Assembly: GCA_037783545.1 (NCBI GenBank)
Contig: JBBELK010000490.1
Coordinates: 988,626-1,052,625, forward strand
DNA length: 64,000 nucleotides
Origin: Henricia sp. BOLD:AAB3569
Taxonomy: Eukaryota > Echinodermata > Asteroidea > Spinulosida > Echinasteridae
Reading direction: 5' to 3'
Shown in pieces: positions 31,640 through 44,395 of this stretch (position 1 is the first letter of the stretch; each line of letters starts with the position of its first letter). Below the pieces are notes generated by a model, which searched no databases, was not told where the DNA came from, and saw only the letters and a program-made list of their open reading frames with translations. The position numbers and the translations under genes were made by a program.

Positions 31640-32700
31640 CAGCTGCGAGAAGCTATCGACAAACCTCCAAAATAGAATCTCCTTCCGCACTTGTGGTGAC
31701 AGAGGCGTAGGCACGAGATCATATCAAGTGTAGATATGAAGGAGGAGCATTCCCTCAGAAACAAACAAACACCAGAGCAAAACTTTGGCCTTTGCCCACA
31801 AAACGTTGCATCTGTTTTAGAGCATTTTATCCTTCCGCAAAATTGTCTCTCGTACCTCAGCGAATGATACCTTTTTATGCTCAGGAATCGGAAATGATAG
31901 GGTTTGGAGCAGATGCCGAACCCGAGATGCACCATGCTGTTCGATGGCTGCCGATGACTTTTCTTTAAGTTGCTGAACAAGCCGAGCTTTAAGTGTATGT
32001 AGCGTACGACGTAAACGGCCCTTAGAGCTCTGATGTAGGAACCGTCCCCATGCATGTCCTGTTCACACCGCAATAAAACAAACACGAGTGAAGTGTTTTA
32101 AACCTTCGTATACTTTGGCCCTCCATCGCTGGGATGGCACTTGCCAATGAAACGGTCGTCTATCCATATTTCTGTATGTATACCTCTGTTCTTAAGCCAT
32201 GCAGGAAGACAAAAGCCAATGGATGAGTAAACTTATGCACTGTTTTTTTTATTTTTTAAACCAAACCCACTCGAAGCCGGAAAAGGTTCTGGACTCCTTG
32301 GTCAAGAAGATTTGCTTGTATCCCTGGCTGTTGTCGGTACTTGAGAAAATATCGCCTTTGGTTATGGGTCTGACAACATTGCCTAAAGGTACCACACTGA
32401 AGGGTGTGTCCTTGCGCCAAAGATTAGGTCCCTTCATTGATATAGAAGCAGACTGTCAAGGCAGTCACACATTTCGGCGGCTGTACTTCCTTGACCCTAC
32501 CCACAACGTATATAGAGCCCTCTATCCACCGCCTGGTGATTGTGTCTATGAAAAGGGCGACATAATCTTGACAAATGAGCGCATTTAAAATACCTTTCGG
32601 TGGGCAATTATAAACAGCAATTCCTGCCCCTGTATCAGCCATGAAACGACTGGAAAAAATTATACAGACTAATTCCATGATGAAGCCAACCATGAACTTC
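31640..32700 (-). pseudogene. DIRS/Ngaro-like reverse transcriptase, degenerate
   Basis: Minus-strand pieces run in order. GSIYVVGRVKEVQPPKCV (32590-32500) is followed by GDIFSSTDNSQGYKQI...SGFEW (32340-32260). The catalytic IWIDDRFIGK comes next at about 32130-32160, where the usual Y of YxDD is W. LKLGLFSNLKKSHRQPSNSM then VHLGFGI lies at 32000-31900. WIDDRF with a following GLF.N.KKSH block is typical of YR retrotransposon RT rather than Ty3 or LINE. Several frame changes make it inactive. No gag is visible further right. Confidence 0.72.
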
Positions 32701-32842
32701 GTCCCTATTGGGTGACTCTGCTAAGATATCGTCCCAAAGCACCAGGATCATTGCTTAATGTGCCGGCTACAAAATAGTTGGATCTCTGAATCCGAGCGCC
32801 TATAAATCTACCTGTAGTCTACCAGAGAGAACTTCAGGCGGG

Positions 32843-33021
32843 GTGGGTGTAAAAGGGACTGGCAAGCCACTTGGTTTGCCATTGAAAATTACCCACTGGG
32901 AGGTGCCTCGTTTCCGCTTCGCTGCGTGCGTAGCGATGGGATCAAAGATTGATCAAAATCTCTCTCACACAGATGACTCTCCAGCATTTTCAAATACCAC
33001 TGGTACTCAATGGTACTGGTT

Positions 33022-33055
<34 letters not shown>

Positions 33056-33163
33056 TTTTAGCAAAACTTTGCGAACGGGGTACTTGAACTTTGGGATTCA
33101 CAAAATGGCACAAAGAGGTGCCCCTGGACCACATTAAAATCAGCGTGCTAGCGAAGGCCCATC
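32843..33163. other. poly-T tract and flank before the satellite
   Basis: A run of about 30 T lies at 33020-33054. No gene is seen. It may be the tail of a retroposed sequence on the minus strand. Confidence 0.5.
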
Positions 33164-34335
33164 AACATGGCATACAGAGGCCCGCCCTCTGCCAGGTACA
33201 GAGTACATATATGCGAAATAGAAGTACACTGTACCCCAAACATGGCATTCAGAGGCCCGTCCTCTGCCAAATACAGAGTATGCGAAATAGAAGCACATTG
33301 TACCACAAACATGGCATTCAGAGGCCCGTCCTCTGCCAAGTATAGCGCGCATATGTGCAAAATAGAAGTACATTGTACCACAAACACGGCATTCAGAGGC
33401 CCGTCCTCTGCCAAGTACAATGGTACTTTAAACATAGCATTCAGAGGCCCGTCCTCTGCCAAGTACATTGCACCATAAACATAGCACTCAGAGGCCCGTC
33501 CTCTGCCAAGTACATTTGTACCATAAACATAGCATTCAGAGGCCCGTCCTCTGCCAAGTACATTGCACCATAAACATAGCATTCAGAGGCCCGTCCTCTG
33601 CCAAGTACATTTGTACCACAAACATAGCATTCAGAGGCCCGTCCTCTGCCAAGTACATTGCACCATAAACATAGCGTTCAGAGGCCCGTCCTCTGGCAAG
33701 TACATTTGTACCTTAAACATAGCATTCAGAGGCCCGTCCTCTGCCAAGTACATTGCACTATAAACATAGCACTCAGAGGCCCGTCCTCTGCCAAGTACAT
33801 TTGTACCACAAACATAGCATTCAGAGGCCCATCCTCTGCCAAGTACATTGCACCATAAAAATAGCGTTCAGAGGCCCGTCCTCTGGCAAGTACATTTGTA
33901 CCTTAAACATAGCATTCAGAGGCCCGTCCTCTGCCAAGTACATTGCACTATAAACATAGCACTCAGAGGCCCGTCCTCTGCCAAGTACATTTGTACCACA
34001 AACATAGCATTCAGAGGCCCGTCCTCTGCCAAGTACATTGCACCATAAACATAGCGTTTAGAGGCCCGTCCTCTGGCAAGTACATTTGTACCTTAAACAT
34101 AGCATTCAGAGGCCCGTCCTCTGCCAAGTATATTGCACTATAAACATAGCACTCAGAGGCCCGTCCTCTGCCAAGTACATTGCACCATAAACATAGCATT
34201 CAGAGGCCCGTCCTCTGCCAAGTACATTTGTACCATAAACATAGCATTCAGAGGCCCGTCCTCTGGCAAGTACATTGCACCATAAACATAGCATTCAGAG
34301 GCCCGTCCTCTGCCAAGTACATTTGCACCATGAAC
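33164..34335. repeat. 47/48-bp palindromic satellite, 95-bp dimer, 190-bp higher-order period
   Basis: About 23 monomers each carry CAGAGGCCCGTCCTCTG, a hairpin with a 6-bp stem and CCCGT loop, followed by CCAAGTACATT..TACCA.AAACATAGC. Core positions such as 33491, 33539, 33586 and 33634 show alternating 48/47 spacing. A CTCTGG variant recurs at about 33693, 33883, 34073 and 34262, which gives a 190-bp higher-order unit. Neither 95 nor 190 is a multiple of three and the overlapping ORFs change frame, so it is noncoding. Confidence 0.95.
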
Positions 34336-37300
34336 TTGCGCGCATCTGCTCGCTGAGCTCCGTGACCCTACGCTCAGCGCAGGAAAATGACACGGAAAAC
34401 AGCCCCTCACTGCGAACTTTTGTGAGTACATAAAAAAAGTACGTCTATGTTTCTCCCCAACTCGCTATGCATTTCAAAGTACAGAGTATTACTTTTAGTT
34501 TGGTTATTATTTCATAAAATATATGATGCACGGGGAAAAGGGGCTTTTTTCACTCAAAGAACGGGTGTTGAACCTCAAAATCGGCAAAGTCAATGGAGGT
34601 CAACACGATTACTGATCATTTTTCAGTAGGTTGTCTCACTGAATTGAACGGCACGGTCGTTCTCTGTGACACACAGATTCAACTCGCACTTATGAATAAA
34701 CTACATAAAATTCCCGTCCCACTCATATATGAAACATTTTGATTGGACAAGGGGAAAAGGGGGGTTTTTTGCTTCAAATCATAGAATGTCTCTCATCTAA
34801 GACCATGACCCGATTGTAATACGCAAAATATGGTTACATTGCACATGTACCATAAGCCTGGCATTCAGAGGCACGCCCTCAGCCTGGTACCGAGTACACA
34901 TGCAAATCAAGGGTACATTCATACAGAGGCCCGCCCTCTGTGTATCGCACCTGCAATATAAATGCTCATCAAAGTTGCACTGCCCTTTTTTTTTTTTTTT
35001 TTTTTTTTAGGTTAAAATAGGTAACTTTTCCGAATAGAAAAAGTTATCAGCCCCCACTTGGCACCAAGAACGTAAAAAATCCGTCAAGGACCAACGCCAG
35101 TCGATCAAAAACAAGAAACGACCAAATGGCTGGCAGGTCACCCAATCGACAGGGCCATGACGCAAATGCACATGTGCGCGCACATGTGCACATTGCACAC
35201 ACACCATGTACATACGAGCGCACGCGCACATGCACAACATGAAAAGCACGTTTCAAGAAAAAGGCCTGCATCTCCAACTCCCGACGTCGGAAACTTAAGT
35301 TTTTGATATTTTTCGTTACAGAGACACGTAAGCTTTATAAATTCGTTCGCTTGTGTAAATTAATTTTTATTTTTAATCCTTTCACCGAAACACGGGCAAT
35401 GCAACTTTAAGCTTGGTGTCCCGAGGCCCGTCCTCTAGCACACACGCCATTTATGGGTATATTACACTTGACATACAGAGACCCGTCCTCTGCCTATGTA
35501 CACGCCCTTATGTACCAATACCAAATAAGAGTGCATATTAATAGGGATACGCTAATTCAGAGGTCGGCTGTCTAGTAAAGGGTACCCATGCCAAAATTAG
35601 CGTCACATCAGAACTTGGCATCTCAACTTGGCATTTAGAGGCCCTCCTCTGCCTAGTACACATGCAAACTATGAGCATATTAAACTTGGCATTGGGAGGC
35701 CCGCCCTCTATCTAGTATATAGAGTACGTGGGCAATATTTACTCGGTCCGTCCTCTGTCTAGTACCGAGTACATGTGGAATATGTATTACCACTTAGTAT
35801 TCAGAGGCCCGATCTCGGCAAGTACACATGTAATCTATGGGTACTTTGAACTTGCCCTTTAGAGGCCCGTCCTCGGCCTATACAGATTCTGACTGGGGTT
35901 ATGACGAAACTTTAAGTATTGTCAAGCCAAACCCCCAGTGCATCTATGCTTGCTGCCTAATGGCGACACATATCTATCATTCAGTATAATTGACGTGCTC
36001 ACGAACAACAGCATAGCATTCAGAGGCCCATGCTCTGCCTCCTCGAAGGAACTGGAAATTAAGACATGGGCTATTTCACAATAAGTGTACACTTTCAGTC
36101 TCACTGGCAAATCGGGGTAAAATTTCAAACTTGTCCAACTCACAAAAGTTTGTTGATCTAAAAACTTCAGGATGTATACTAATAATTCAACAAATATCAG
36201 AGCGTGGCATTATGATTAACGTGTTTATTTTTTCCACTGAAATAATAATTTGTAATTGGTTGTCTGGAGAGGACATTTTGTTAAACACAGAATATCACAA
36301 TATAATGGCCAGACTAAATGTTGAAATGGTAATGCCATGCACTGTCCTGTTAGAAGGAATGGTACTGTTAATTTTACAAACCTAACAACGAAATATTTCA
36401 ATCATGGTTGACATGTTATATTACAATTGAATGCTGTCCTGGAGAGGACAAATGTTTAACGGATTTTCCACAACCCTGAATATGATCTTGATAAAATTTA
36501 CTGAAATCTCTTCCACGATCAAATTGTCATATTTACTCCATCAAATGTGTCATGTGATGATACAAACATCTTTGTGAGTACATATCTCCAAACTATTCCA
36601 TTGTGTGGAATACCTTGACCTGGAGAGGACATTACCATATTTTGTTTGTTTGTTTGTTTGTTTGTTTGGTTTTTTTTGTTGACCGAATTACACCAACCCA
36701 AGTTTCACAATATTGTTGAACACTATATATCCATGATTGATCACCAAATGATCACCACAATAATGCATCATCAACAAATGATTGCACTTAAACTAATGCA
36801 AAACTTGAAATGAGACTCCAAAATGGTGTTAAAAGTGCATGTAAATAGAGAAATTAAAAACGAATAACTCGTAGAATTATGTAAAAATAGTTCTGTAGCT
36901 TGTCCTTATATTACCCGTCATATAAAATCACTCATAACATGTATATGCACTGATAAAGTTATCCAGGATGGGTTAAACTGTAATCTACTCAAATGACCAC
37001 CCACTGTGAAATAGCCCACATGTACTCAGGGACCAGTCCTGGTCCATAGAAATACGATCTAGGCCTTGATACTCGGAAGCCCAACCCGTGCTTCGTAAAT
37101 TGCCTAACAAAAGATGCGCTTAAACTGCGCGTTTGGGGGCCCGTCCTCCACTTCATACATTTAGTAAGCAAGAGTCCATTCACTTGCCACTTAGGGCCTG
37201 TTCCGTTACCTATAAGGGCGCTAACACAGGTACCTTGAAACAAAAGGCCAGAACCAGATTTCCCAAATGCTAGGCTGACTCCTTTACATGCTATACATGC

Positions 37301-37400
37301 TCGAGCAATAACAAAACAAGAATTGTGAGGGCACTTTCCGAACTACGAATCTTGAAAGAGGCCCGCCCTCTATCATCTAACGAACATGCCAAACTGGTAT
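34336..37400. repeat. decayed outlying monomers of the palindromic satellite and intervening sequence
   Basis: Cores of the GAGGCCCGTCCTC type recur singly at about 34866, 34925, 35420, 35475, 35637, 35695, 35805, 35866, 36019, 37137 and 37357, usually near (TAGTACAC)ATG-like flanks. Spacing is irregular. Also present are a poly-T run (34986-35009), a CA/CG-rich alternating tract (35165-35235) and a (TTTG)n run (36641-36667). No gene was recognised. Confidence 0.7.
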
Positions 37401-38515
37401 TTTAATTCCCACGATTCAAGGGCGTGCCCCGTTTATAAACATGCTAGCATTGCACCCTGAGCCTTGTTTACCCGTTGGAGCATTCGCTCCAGATTTCGGC
37501 GTTGTCCTCCATATAGATCCATAGGACGCCAAGGTGAACAAATTCTCCCTCCAGCGGTCTTTCAGACCTTGCAATTGGTCGATGTCTTGCCAACCATCCT
37601 TGGCATCCGCCTTTTCCTATAGGGAGCACGAAAAAAGCAACAAAGAAAATTGAAATTTCGGAAACTGTTTGTGTAAACGCCAATTATCGAAAGCATTTCA
37701 CCTGCCCATGCCTTCTCCGACCCACGCTGTACCTTGGCCGCCTGGCTCCATGAAAAGGCGGAGAAAAGCACTGCTTCGGAGACGCGTGTGTTAATTGTTA
37801 TAATGCGTACTTGTGCATGGTGGGCTTAGTAGCCCAAACTTAATTAAAGAGTCGTATGCATTTGTATACGTACAAAATATTTGGCTGTATACCTGTGGAA
37901 TGGCTGGGCCCCCGTCGCCACACGGGTGATACCTATAAAATACGAGCCTGAGGCTACTAGGCCTAATTCGCCATATTTATGGGCCTGACAGATGTTTTAC
38001 CAAAACTGAATAATATCTTATGACATATAAAGCATTGAAGCAATTCGTACCTCAACTAAGGCGTAAATCATGTCCATCTTCAGCACATTCAGCAAACGAG
38101 TACATGTAGTTGGAAACTTGTCCGGTACATAAAACACGACGAGGCAGCATAACCCGCACACAGCATTGGCACAATAGCTAGTATAATACACACGCAAGCC
38201 CAATGAGGGGTGCATTGCTTAAGGCACGCGAAAATTCAAAAGGAATTACTGGAGCGCGCTCTACCATTGTTGAGAAAGAGCCAATTTGACTATGTACGTA
38301 CGTATAGGCTTTACCCAACGTAGTGCCAACCATGCGTGCGGTAACGGCGATTGCTTGAAGCTGCGTAATGATACTGTTGCGCGGTGCTGCCCACACCTCG
38401 CAAATGTTTAAATGCCTCTAAATTACTCTGGTTACCTGATTTCGCCTTACAAAACATCCCAAACTCGACGCTAGGTAACACACTGCTGCACTTTCATTTT
38501 CCTCGAAATATATCA
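37401..38515. other. no recognised gene
   Basis: Short ORFs on the minus strand lack recognisable motifs and splice-supported structure. No repeats of note. Confidence 0.35.
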
Positions 38516-38581
38516 GCTAATGGATGATAATTCAAAACCATTGATTATCCCGAGCGATCACACACACGTCCACCCGACGGG

Positions 38582-38645
38582 TTGGTATACTCGAGACTGC
38601 GTAGATTCCTACGCAGCCCTCAACGTCGGCGGTTGTGCAAATAGT
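38582..38645. repeat. 64-bp dispersed repeat with hairpin, copy 2
   Basis: Same as 28506-28569, including the CTGCGTAG-ATTC-CTACGCAG hairpin. Confidence 0.88.
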
Positions 38646-38715
38646 TGGATGTATGTAAACTGGACCAGTTGGAAAATAGGAGGGATCATCTTTTCCAGGT
38701 GTTTGCTAGTCTAGG

Positions 38716-38829
38716 CCCTAGACGGTCATTATGTGTTGGATACCCGACTGCCGCAAGAGGGCGTAATCACGCGATAGACTCGTTCGTAGTCCTATCACCA
38801 TATCGTTTTGTCAAAATGACCGTCTAGGG
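38716..38829. mobile_element. MITE with 15-bp inverted repeats CCCTAGACGGTCATT
   Basis: 114 bases; the ends CCCTAGACGGTCATT and AATGACCGTCTAGGG are exact complements. It shares CCCTAGACG with the element at 40569. Confidence 0.8.
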
Positions 38830-40560
38830 AAACTCGTAAAATCTCCCCCCGAAACAGGGGGGAAATTTGTGCGCATGCGTTAGTTTTGTATGCAGATACG
38901 GGTAGATTCTTCTTAACGCACGCGCACTTAAGAGCAAATAGCCTGGTACATGCACCGTACATGTACGTTCGGCGCTTATATCGTGTTGATTTGAAAGTTT
39001 CTTGTTGTTTTGTACGCGCCGTGGTTGATTTGACCGGTACGCGTTGTTGATTTCGCCGGGTGGCTCGCGCGGTTGCAAGGGTACGGTAGGCGAAGACTCT
39101 TTGCAACGGACGGGTGGCGAAGTAACAGGCCGACGTTGGCGGTTAGGCTGCGGTCGGTCTGAAAAATACCCCGGGAAAATATACTTCGGGAAAAATCCAT
39201 CTAGACCGCACGAGTTTTGAATTTTGCATAGAGTATAAGGCCCGACTAAAAACAAAAAGGAATTTCAAAAAAATATAAAAATTATATGCCGGCCCGATAC
39301 ACAGTGAGAGCCCAACGGAAAAAAAATACCATAGTTTGGCAGTTGAGACTCCGTACACTAAGTCAATGGCCTGGGTAGCGACTTGGAATAAAAAATAACC
39401 ATTTCTATTTTCAGTTAAAACCATTTTCACACAACAGACAAGTTGCAACAGCTATCAAAATACTTTTGTTGCAAAAATTCATCAAGCAGTTCCTGTTTTA
39501 TGCTTGTTAAAATGTGCCAAATTTACGTGCGGAGTCGTCAATACAAATAAATAGACAGCAACTGTAAAAATTGTGATGTGATTTTGGTGATATTTTGGGG
39601 CGGAAAATCTCACCACTGCACAGTACAAAGAAAACCAGCCCCAATAGGCCTGTACCAAACATAAATCAGCCTGGCAGATTAAATGACAGAAACTAAAGTG
39701 CAATTTCACGCAGTCAGTCTATCAAGCTTGCAAACTTCGGTTACGGATTTGACCAAGTTGAAGTAATCAGTGTCGCGACTGCACGACTGATGATGTCACG
39801 GATTTCCAAGTCCCTATAGTATAGGCCTAAGGATTTATCTTATGACAGTGCTATTGCTGGTTTTAAGTTGACATTTTGAAAACCAACTGGGAGGGAAGGG
39901 GAATTTATGTCACGAAAAAATGTTTCTCTCTTGTCGATCCTATGTTTTTGTGCCCGCACGAGTCGCCCGGTGTGCAGTATTTGCTTTTTGCGAGTTGCTT
40001 TCTTCCAGATTTCGTCAAGCATGGAGCTATTTATTATAGCTCCATGGTGTGACGATTTTCTCTGTTATGGGATGGTAAAATGAAATGTGTATCTGTCAAA
40101 TATTCCAGATTATTTCCGAAGATTTCTGAACAATAGAGATTTAGGCCAATAAACTGTTCAACACACGATTAAGCTACGGCAACAAGCAGTGTTTTAATTT
40201 CACCCGGTTTTTTTTTTCATTCCAAAAAAATTAACAGCTTGAAAGATTATTTTCCCGAACCGGCGGGTTTTAAACTGGCAAATAGGTTCAACTGTGGTCT
40301 CGATTATCTGTGGAACAGTACCTATCATTTGCAATGTCCTATACAATTGTATTTACAACAAAATCTCTAAATTGCCGTGTCGAAATCGTAAGTTTGCCGA
40401 CGGCATTACGATTTTCCCAGCCCGCGGCTTCGCCGTGCAGTCATGCCACGATGTGAGGACACAGGGGACTAGATATCGTGCATACATGCATAGTAAGCAG
40501 ACGACAGTGCGCTCTGCATAACATTATGCATAACAGGTGCGCGCGCACGGCGCTGTCACT
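38830..40560. other. no recognised gene
   Basis: Mixed AT-rich and CpG-containing sequence. Short minus-strand ORFs have no domain signals and no convincing exon borders were seen. Confidence 0.35.
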
Positions 40561-40568
40561 ACGAGATT

Positions 40569-40647
40569 CCCTAGACGTTGTTATTGACTGTCTCGCGGCG
40601 ATCGGTTTTCGGGACGGACGTTCAAAACGAAATAACAACGTCTAGGG
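40569..40647. mobile_element. MITE with 17-bp inverted repeats CCCTAGACGTTGTTATT
   Basis: 79 bases; ends CCCTAGACGTTGTTATT and AATAACAACGTCTAGGG are exact complements. Confidence 0.8.
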
Positions 40648-41350
40648 CCTAGACTAGGTGTTTGCAGAAAAACTCCCAACATCCATTTTGAAAGGTCGCT
40701 AAACCTAAGCACATGCTACCATCTCAGACATACTAAGCGGGGTAGGCAAGGTCAGGTGTAGAACTGAACGATTTAAGAAAAGCCCTTTGCCTCACCTGAT
40801 CCGCTTACTGAATGGATCCTAATTGATTTTAATAAACTAAAGCCATACAGTTTTTTTATCTATTTTATCACATGCTCTATAATCTGTTTTGCATCGGGGT
40901 TTTTTAGTCTGATGTCCTGGAGATAATAAAAATCATCTTGGAATTTTTTTTTTGGGGGGGGGGATGGGGTTGGGTGCATGGGAGCCACTATCATACGTTC
41001 TATGTTTTGTGTAAATTTGTCGTGTATTCGGGGTATTTTTTGTCAGTTTCATCTGGTATTTCTTAATATTTTAATGTTAATAATGCTTTTTTTAATGGGA
41101 TTATTATCTGCTATGTTTTAATATTTTAATGTTAATGATTATTTTTTCCTGCCAAATACTGTTAATCATGTTCAATTCAGCCCTTAGCTGCGATTCATGA
41201 TTGATTTAATAAACCATTTAATGAAATAATGAAAGATATTCTTCAGACTTGGTCTTGTACGCAGCTGCTAAAATGGGTGGCTGCCCATAATCTCTTTTCA
41301 GCAGCCATTGCGCTCTCTCATATCCTTTAGCTGGTGGTTCTATCATAGGA

Positions 41351-42326
41351 TCACTCTTTAATCAGCTCATGTGCCTCTCCTTTTGTGTATTTCAACAGCA
41401 GCTCTAATCTTCTGGCTGCATCTTTTGTTTTGTCTTCAACCACGTATTTAAAATTCTTTATGAAGCTGAGGTAAGACAGTACATTAGTGCCATCAAAGGG
41501 GTCTAACTCTGCATTTGGGAGGGCAAATTCTTTCTGGTTTTGAACTATTTTGTCAAGGATTGATGCCAATTGTCGGCTGAGGCAAGGCACAACTTTGTTC
41601 ACATGTGGACTGGATGGCATTATTCTTTGGCTTGGAGCTCTGCCTTTGTGACTCCAACGTGATGTCAACATTATTCTTTTTTATCAATATGAAAAGGACT
41701 TGCAATAGGATTCAGTGAGCTCTGTGGTTCTTGCGTGCCTTTCATTACGTCTGCTGACCGCGGTCAACGTCAAGTGAAATGCCTTTCACTACTTCTTCAC
41801 AAAGCTTTGCTGATGTTTGTGACAATACATCAACATTTTCTTGTTCCAACATTTTGGAAACTGCTCTGGCAGCATGGAGCTCTGCATTTATCTCTATTTC
41901 TTTTTGTTCTTGCTCAATTCTCTTAAATTCTTCTTCTATTTCTTGCCGGCGTCTTAGGGTCATGACCCTTTCTTGTACTCGGCGGATTTCTTCTTCTGCC
42001 TCTTCTAAATGCAATTTTCTCTCAAGGAGGCGTTTGCGTTGTTCCAATCTATTTCTGTGTTGAATTGCTGCTGACTTTGCAGCCAACTCAACTTCACGCT
42101 GTCGGTTTTTGAATGCAAGTGCTGAAGTCGTGGTTCTAGCTGATACACATGAGGCATTGCTGTTCAAATGTCCGGCTACAGAAACACTGTCATGTGGCTG
42201 AATCTCTACTCCGGCCCCGGTATCACTGTGTGCATGTAATGACAGCTCTGGCATCGACATGGCACTCACAGGGCTTTCATCATGAGAAACTTTATTATCT
42301 TTGTGAAAGGTTTCAGAAGTAGCCAT
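41351..42326 (-). pseudogene. BEL/Pao-like gag relic
   Basis: ORF 42326-41745 (193 residues) has an alanine/serine N-terminus and then a long charged coiled coil (about residues 75-160) rich in E, R, K and Q. ORF 41671-41351 follows in another frame, with FDGTNVLSYLSFIKNF then ARRLELLLKYTKGEAHELI. This matches the P-FDG-x-F..FxxxF...L..LL.Y.KGEA pattern of the gag-like N-terminal domain in BEL/Pao polyproteins. The gap between them has stops. No protease, RT or integrase lies to the left, so only a fragment remains. Confidence 0.6.
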
Positions 42327-44395
42327 CTTCGAAAAGTTTATCTATTAGTATGCAACTTTTACTCTGCATAAACTATTTGCAAGTACATGTAGGCCTACTT
42401 CTAGCTGTTGCACGAGAATACTCTTGCCCAATATCCGGACAAATGACTGCTGCACTGTTGACAATTACAACTTGCCCAATATCCGGACAAACTTCCCCGA
42501 TACTCCTATTTCGTTTTCAGTCACAACATTTCACAATAACTTTTATCGATGTCTGGCGTCTTTTACTATGAAATGTTCACGATTTACGATCACAGTTTCA
42601 GTGTTCTTAGTCTTTACTCAAACGAAAAGCCGAGAAATATTCACTCACAGTTGTCAATCGACGGGTCGTTCAACTTTCTTTAGGTCCAATTTCTGAGTCC
42701 AAATTTCACAAAATTCACGGTTTCACAAGTCTCATATAAGACGATAAATCTGTTTAATGAACACTCTGGACTTCCAAGTTAACACAACTTTCAGTTAAAT
42801 CTGACAGTGATAAGAATATTCTGTAAACTTCGTCGTTAGGTAAAAGACGGTTTCAGACGTGCGGACTGCTGTATGGAGCACATGCTTTCTCAGTGTGTAC
42901 TAATTGCCCCATAATTCTTTGCGGTCGTACGTTTCGTATGCAAATGATCTCCACTGGTTAAAGGCAATGTCAAATGCAAATTCGTACAAGTAAATCAATA
43001 TGCAAATCACACAGTTTTAAAGGGAAAATCAGCACAACAACATTATGGAAACTACAAGGACATTTAGCCATTTTCTGTTATTTTAATTTAATTTTAACTA
43101 CTTGCCTTATAAACAACTCAAAATACAAAAGACTTGTATATAATTGAAACATTTCAAGTTATTGAGTTGTAAATAATAGATATATCCCTTTATCTGCTGT
43201 AAATAATAGTTTGTGAAAACGTTAAACCAGTTGTGTTTGTCTTCCATCTTTTGCGTACAGGCGAGGTTCGTCTCCTAATTTAGGTAAAAAGGGGCGTTAC
43301 TGTGACAGTGTGTAGCTGTCATAGCTGCTAAGGGGGATTCTTTGATGAACATCAAGTTTAGCCGTTTCTTTTCGCATGCTCTCCGATTTGTTGATAAAGC
43401 CCACTGCTGAGGCCGAAGATGGCACTAAAATTAACATGTATATATTGCTTTTTGCTAGAATACGCCTACATTTGCTTTCACAAAAATTAACATTCACAAA
43501 ATTATACGTTTTTTTCCTCAAAAACCTGAAACTTTCAAGGTGTTTCCAAAGTTTGGATGGGTATTTTCTACTTCCAGCAGAGGATAATCCTGTAGTTAGA
43601 GGCTAGGCTACAAAAAAGCAAGTTTGTTGGGATTATATCCTGATTTAATCTGTGTGGAATGAGCTGACCTGAATCGCGCATCTCAAAAACAGCTCTAAAA
43701 GTGCAGGTTTTCAGGGAGGATATTTAGGCAGATTGGCGCACTCTGTCTTAGCGGCTCTTAAGGATGCTGATGCAGCCAGCCTTGCCACAAGACGTGACCA
43801 TACACGTTACTGACTGATAAAATAATACATTAAACATCAGTAGTTAGAGAAGCTACACAAATTGTCTGTACCCCTTCCATGCCAATTACTTGTCATTTAT
43901 GACCGCCATCTTGAGTTTGTGGCTTTTATCGTTTGTGGCAGGTTGGATTTACTTTTTATTGATACCAGTGAATTGCCTGACCATGAAAACCCTAGGGTAG
44001 ACATTTAAATCACTGTTCTACTCCAAATATTAAAGAAGTTACAGCCATTTCAGCGATTTTCAAGGTCAACGGCGGCCATCTTGGAATTGACCCAGATTTC
44101 ACCTATTTCCGGTGGGTTGATTTCGGTAGACATTTTTCTGTCATTGACCACATTGAGTAGGACCAGAAACCGTTGAAAAACTTTTTGTTAGAATTTGTTT
44201 GGGGTAGTGTACTATATCTACCCGTCTTTTAGCGTCGTTTCAGCCACGCCACCATTTATGCCGCGCCAGCGGACCGAATCTCACGGTGAGGGACATATTT
44301 TGTAAATTTTTTATATTTGATTGGATGCTACTTAATTGTGTTTTAGACGTTCCACCATATTATATACAACCTGGGTGTTTAGTTTCATGAATATA
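42327..44395. other. no recognised gene
   Basis: Includes a short duplicated phrase TTGCCCAATATCCGGACAAA (near 42424 and 42472). Otherwise nothing that stands out. Confidence 0.35.

Noticed and set aside
33164-34335. CRISPR-like regular repeat spacing
   Set aside because: The whole unit is repeated with near-identical 'spacers', the period is 47/48 bp with higher-order structure, and the context is eukaryotic.
33091-34431. Many overlapping ORFs of about 60-140 residues on both strands
   Set aside because: They are frames through the 47/48-bp satellite and repeat with its period. The 95- and 190-bp units shift the frame, so no protein is maintained.
36250-36640. Tandem repeat based on recurring TGGAGAGGACA at about 175-bp spacing
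   Set aside because: Only the 11-mer recurs (36266, 36439, 36620); the sequence between does not align by eye.
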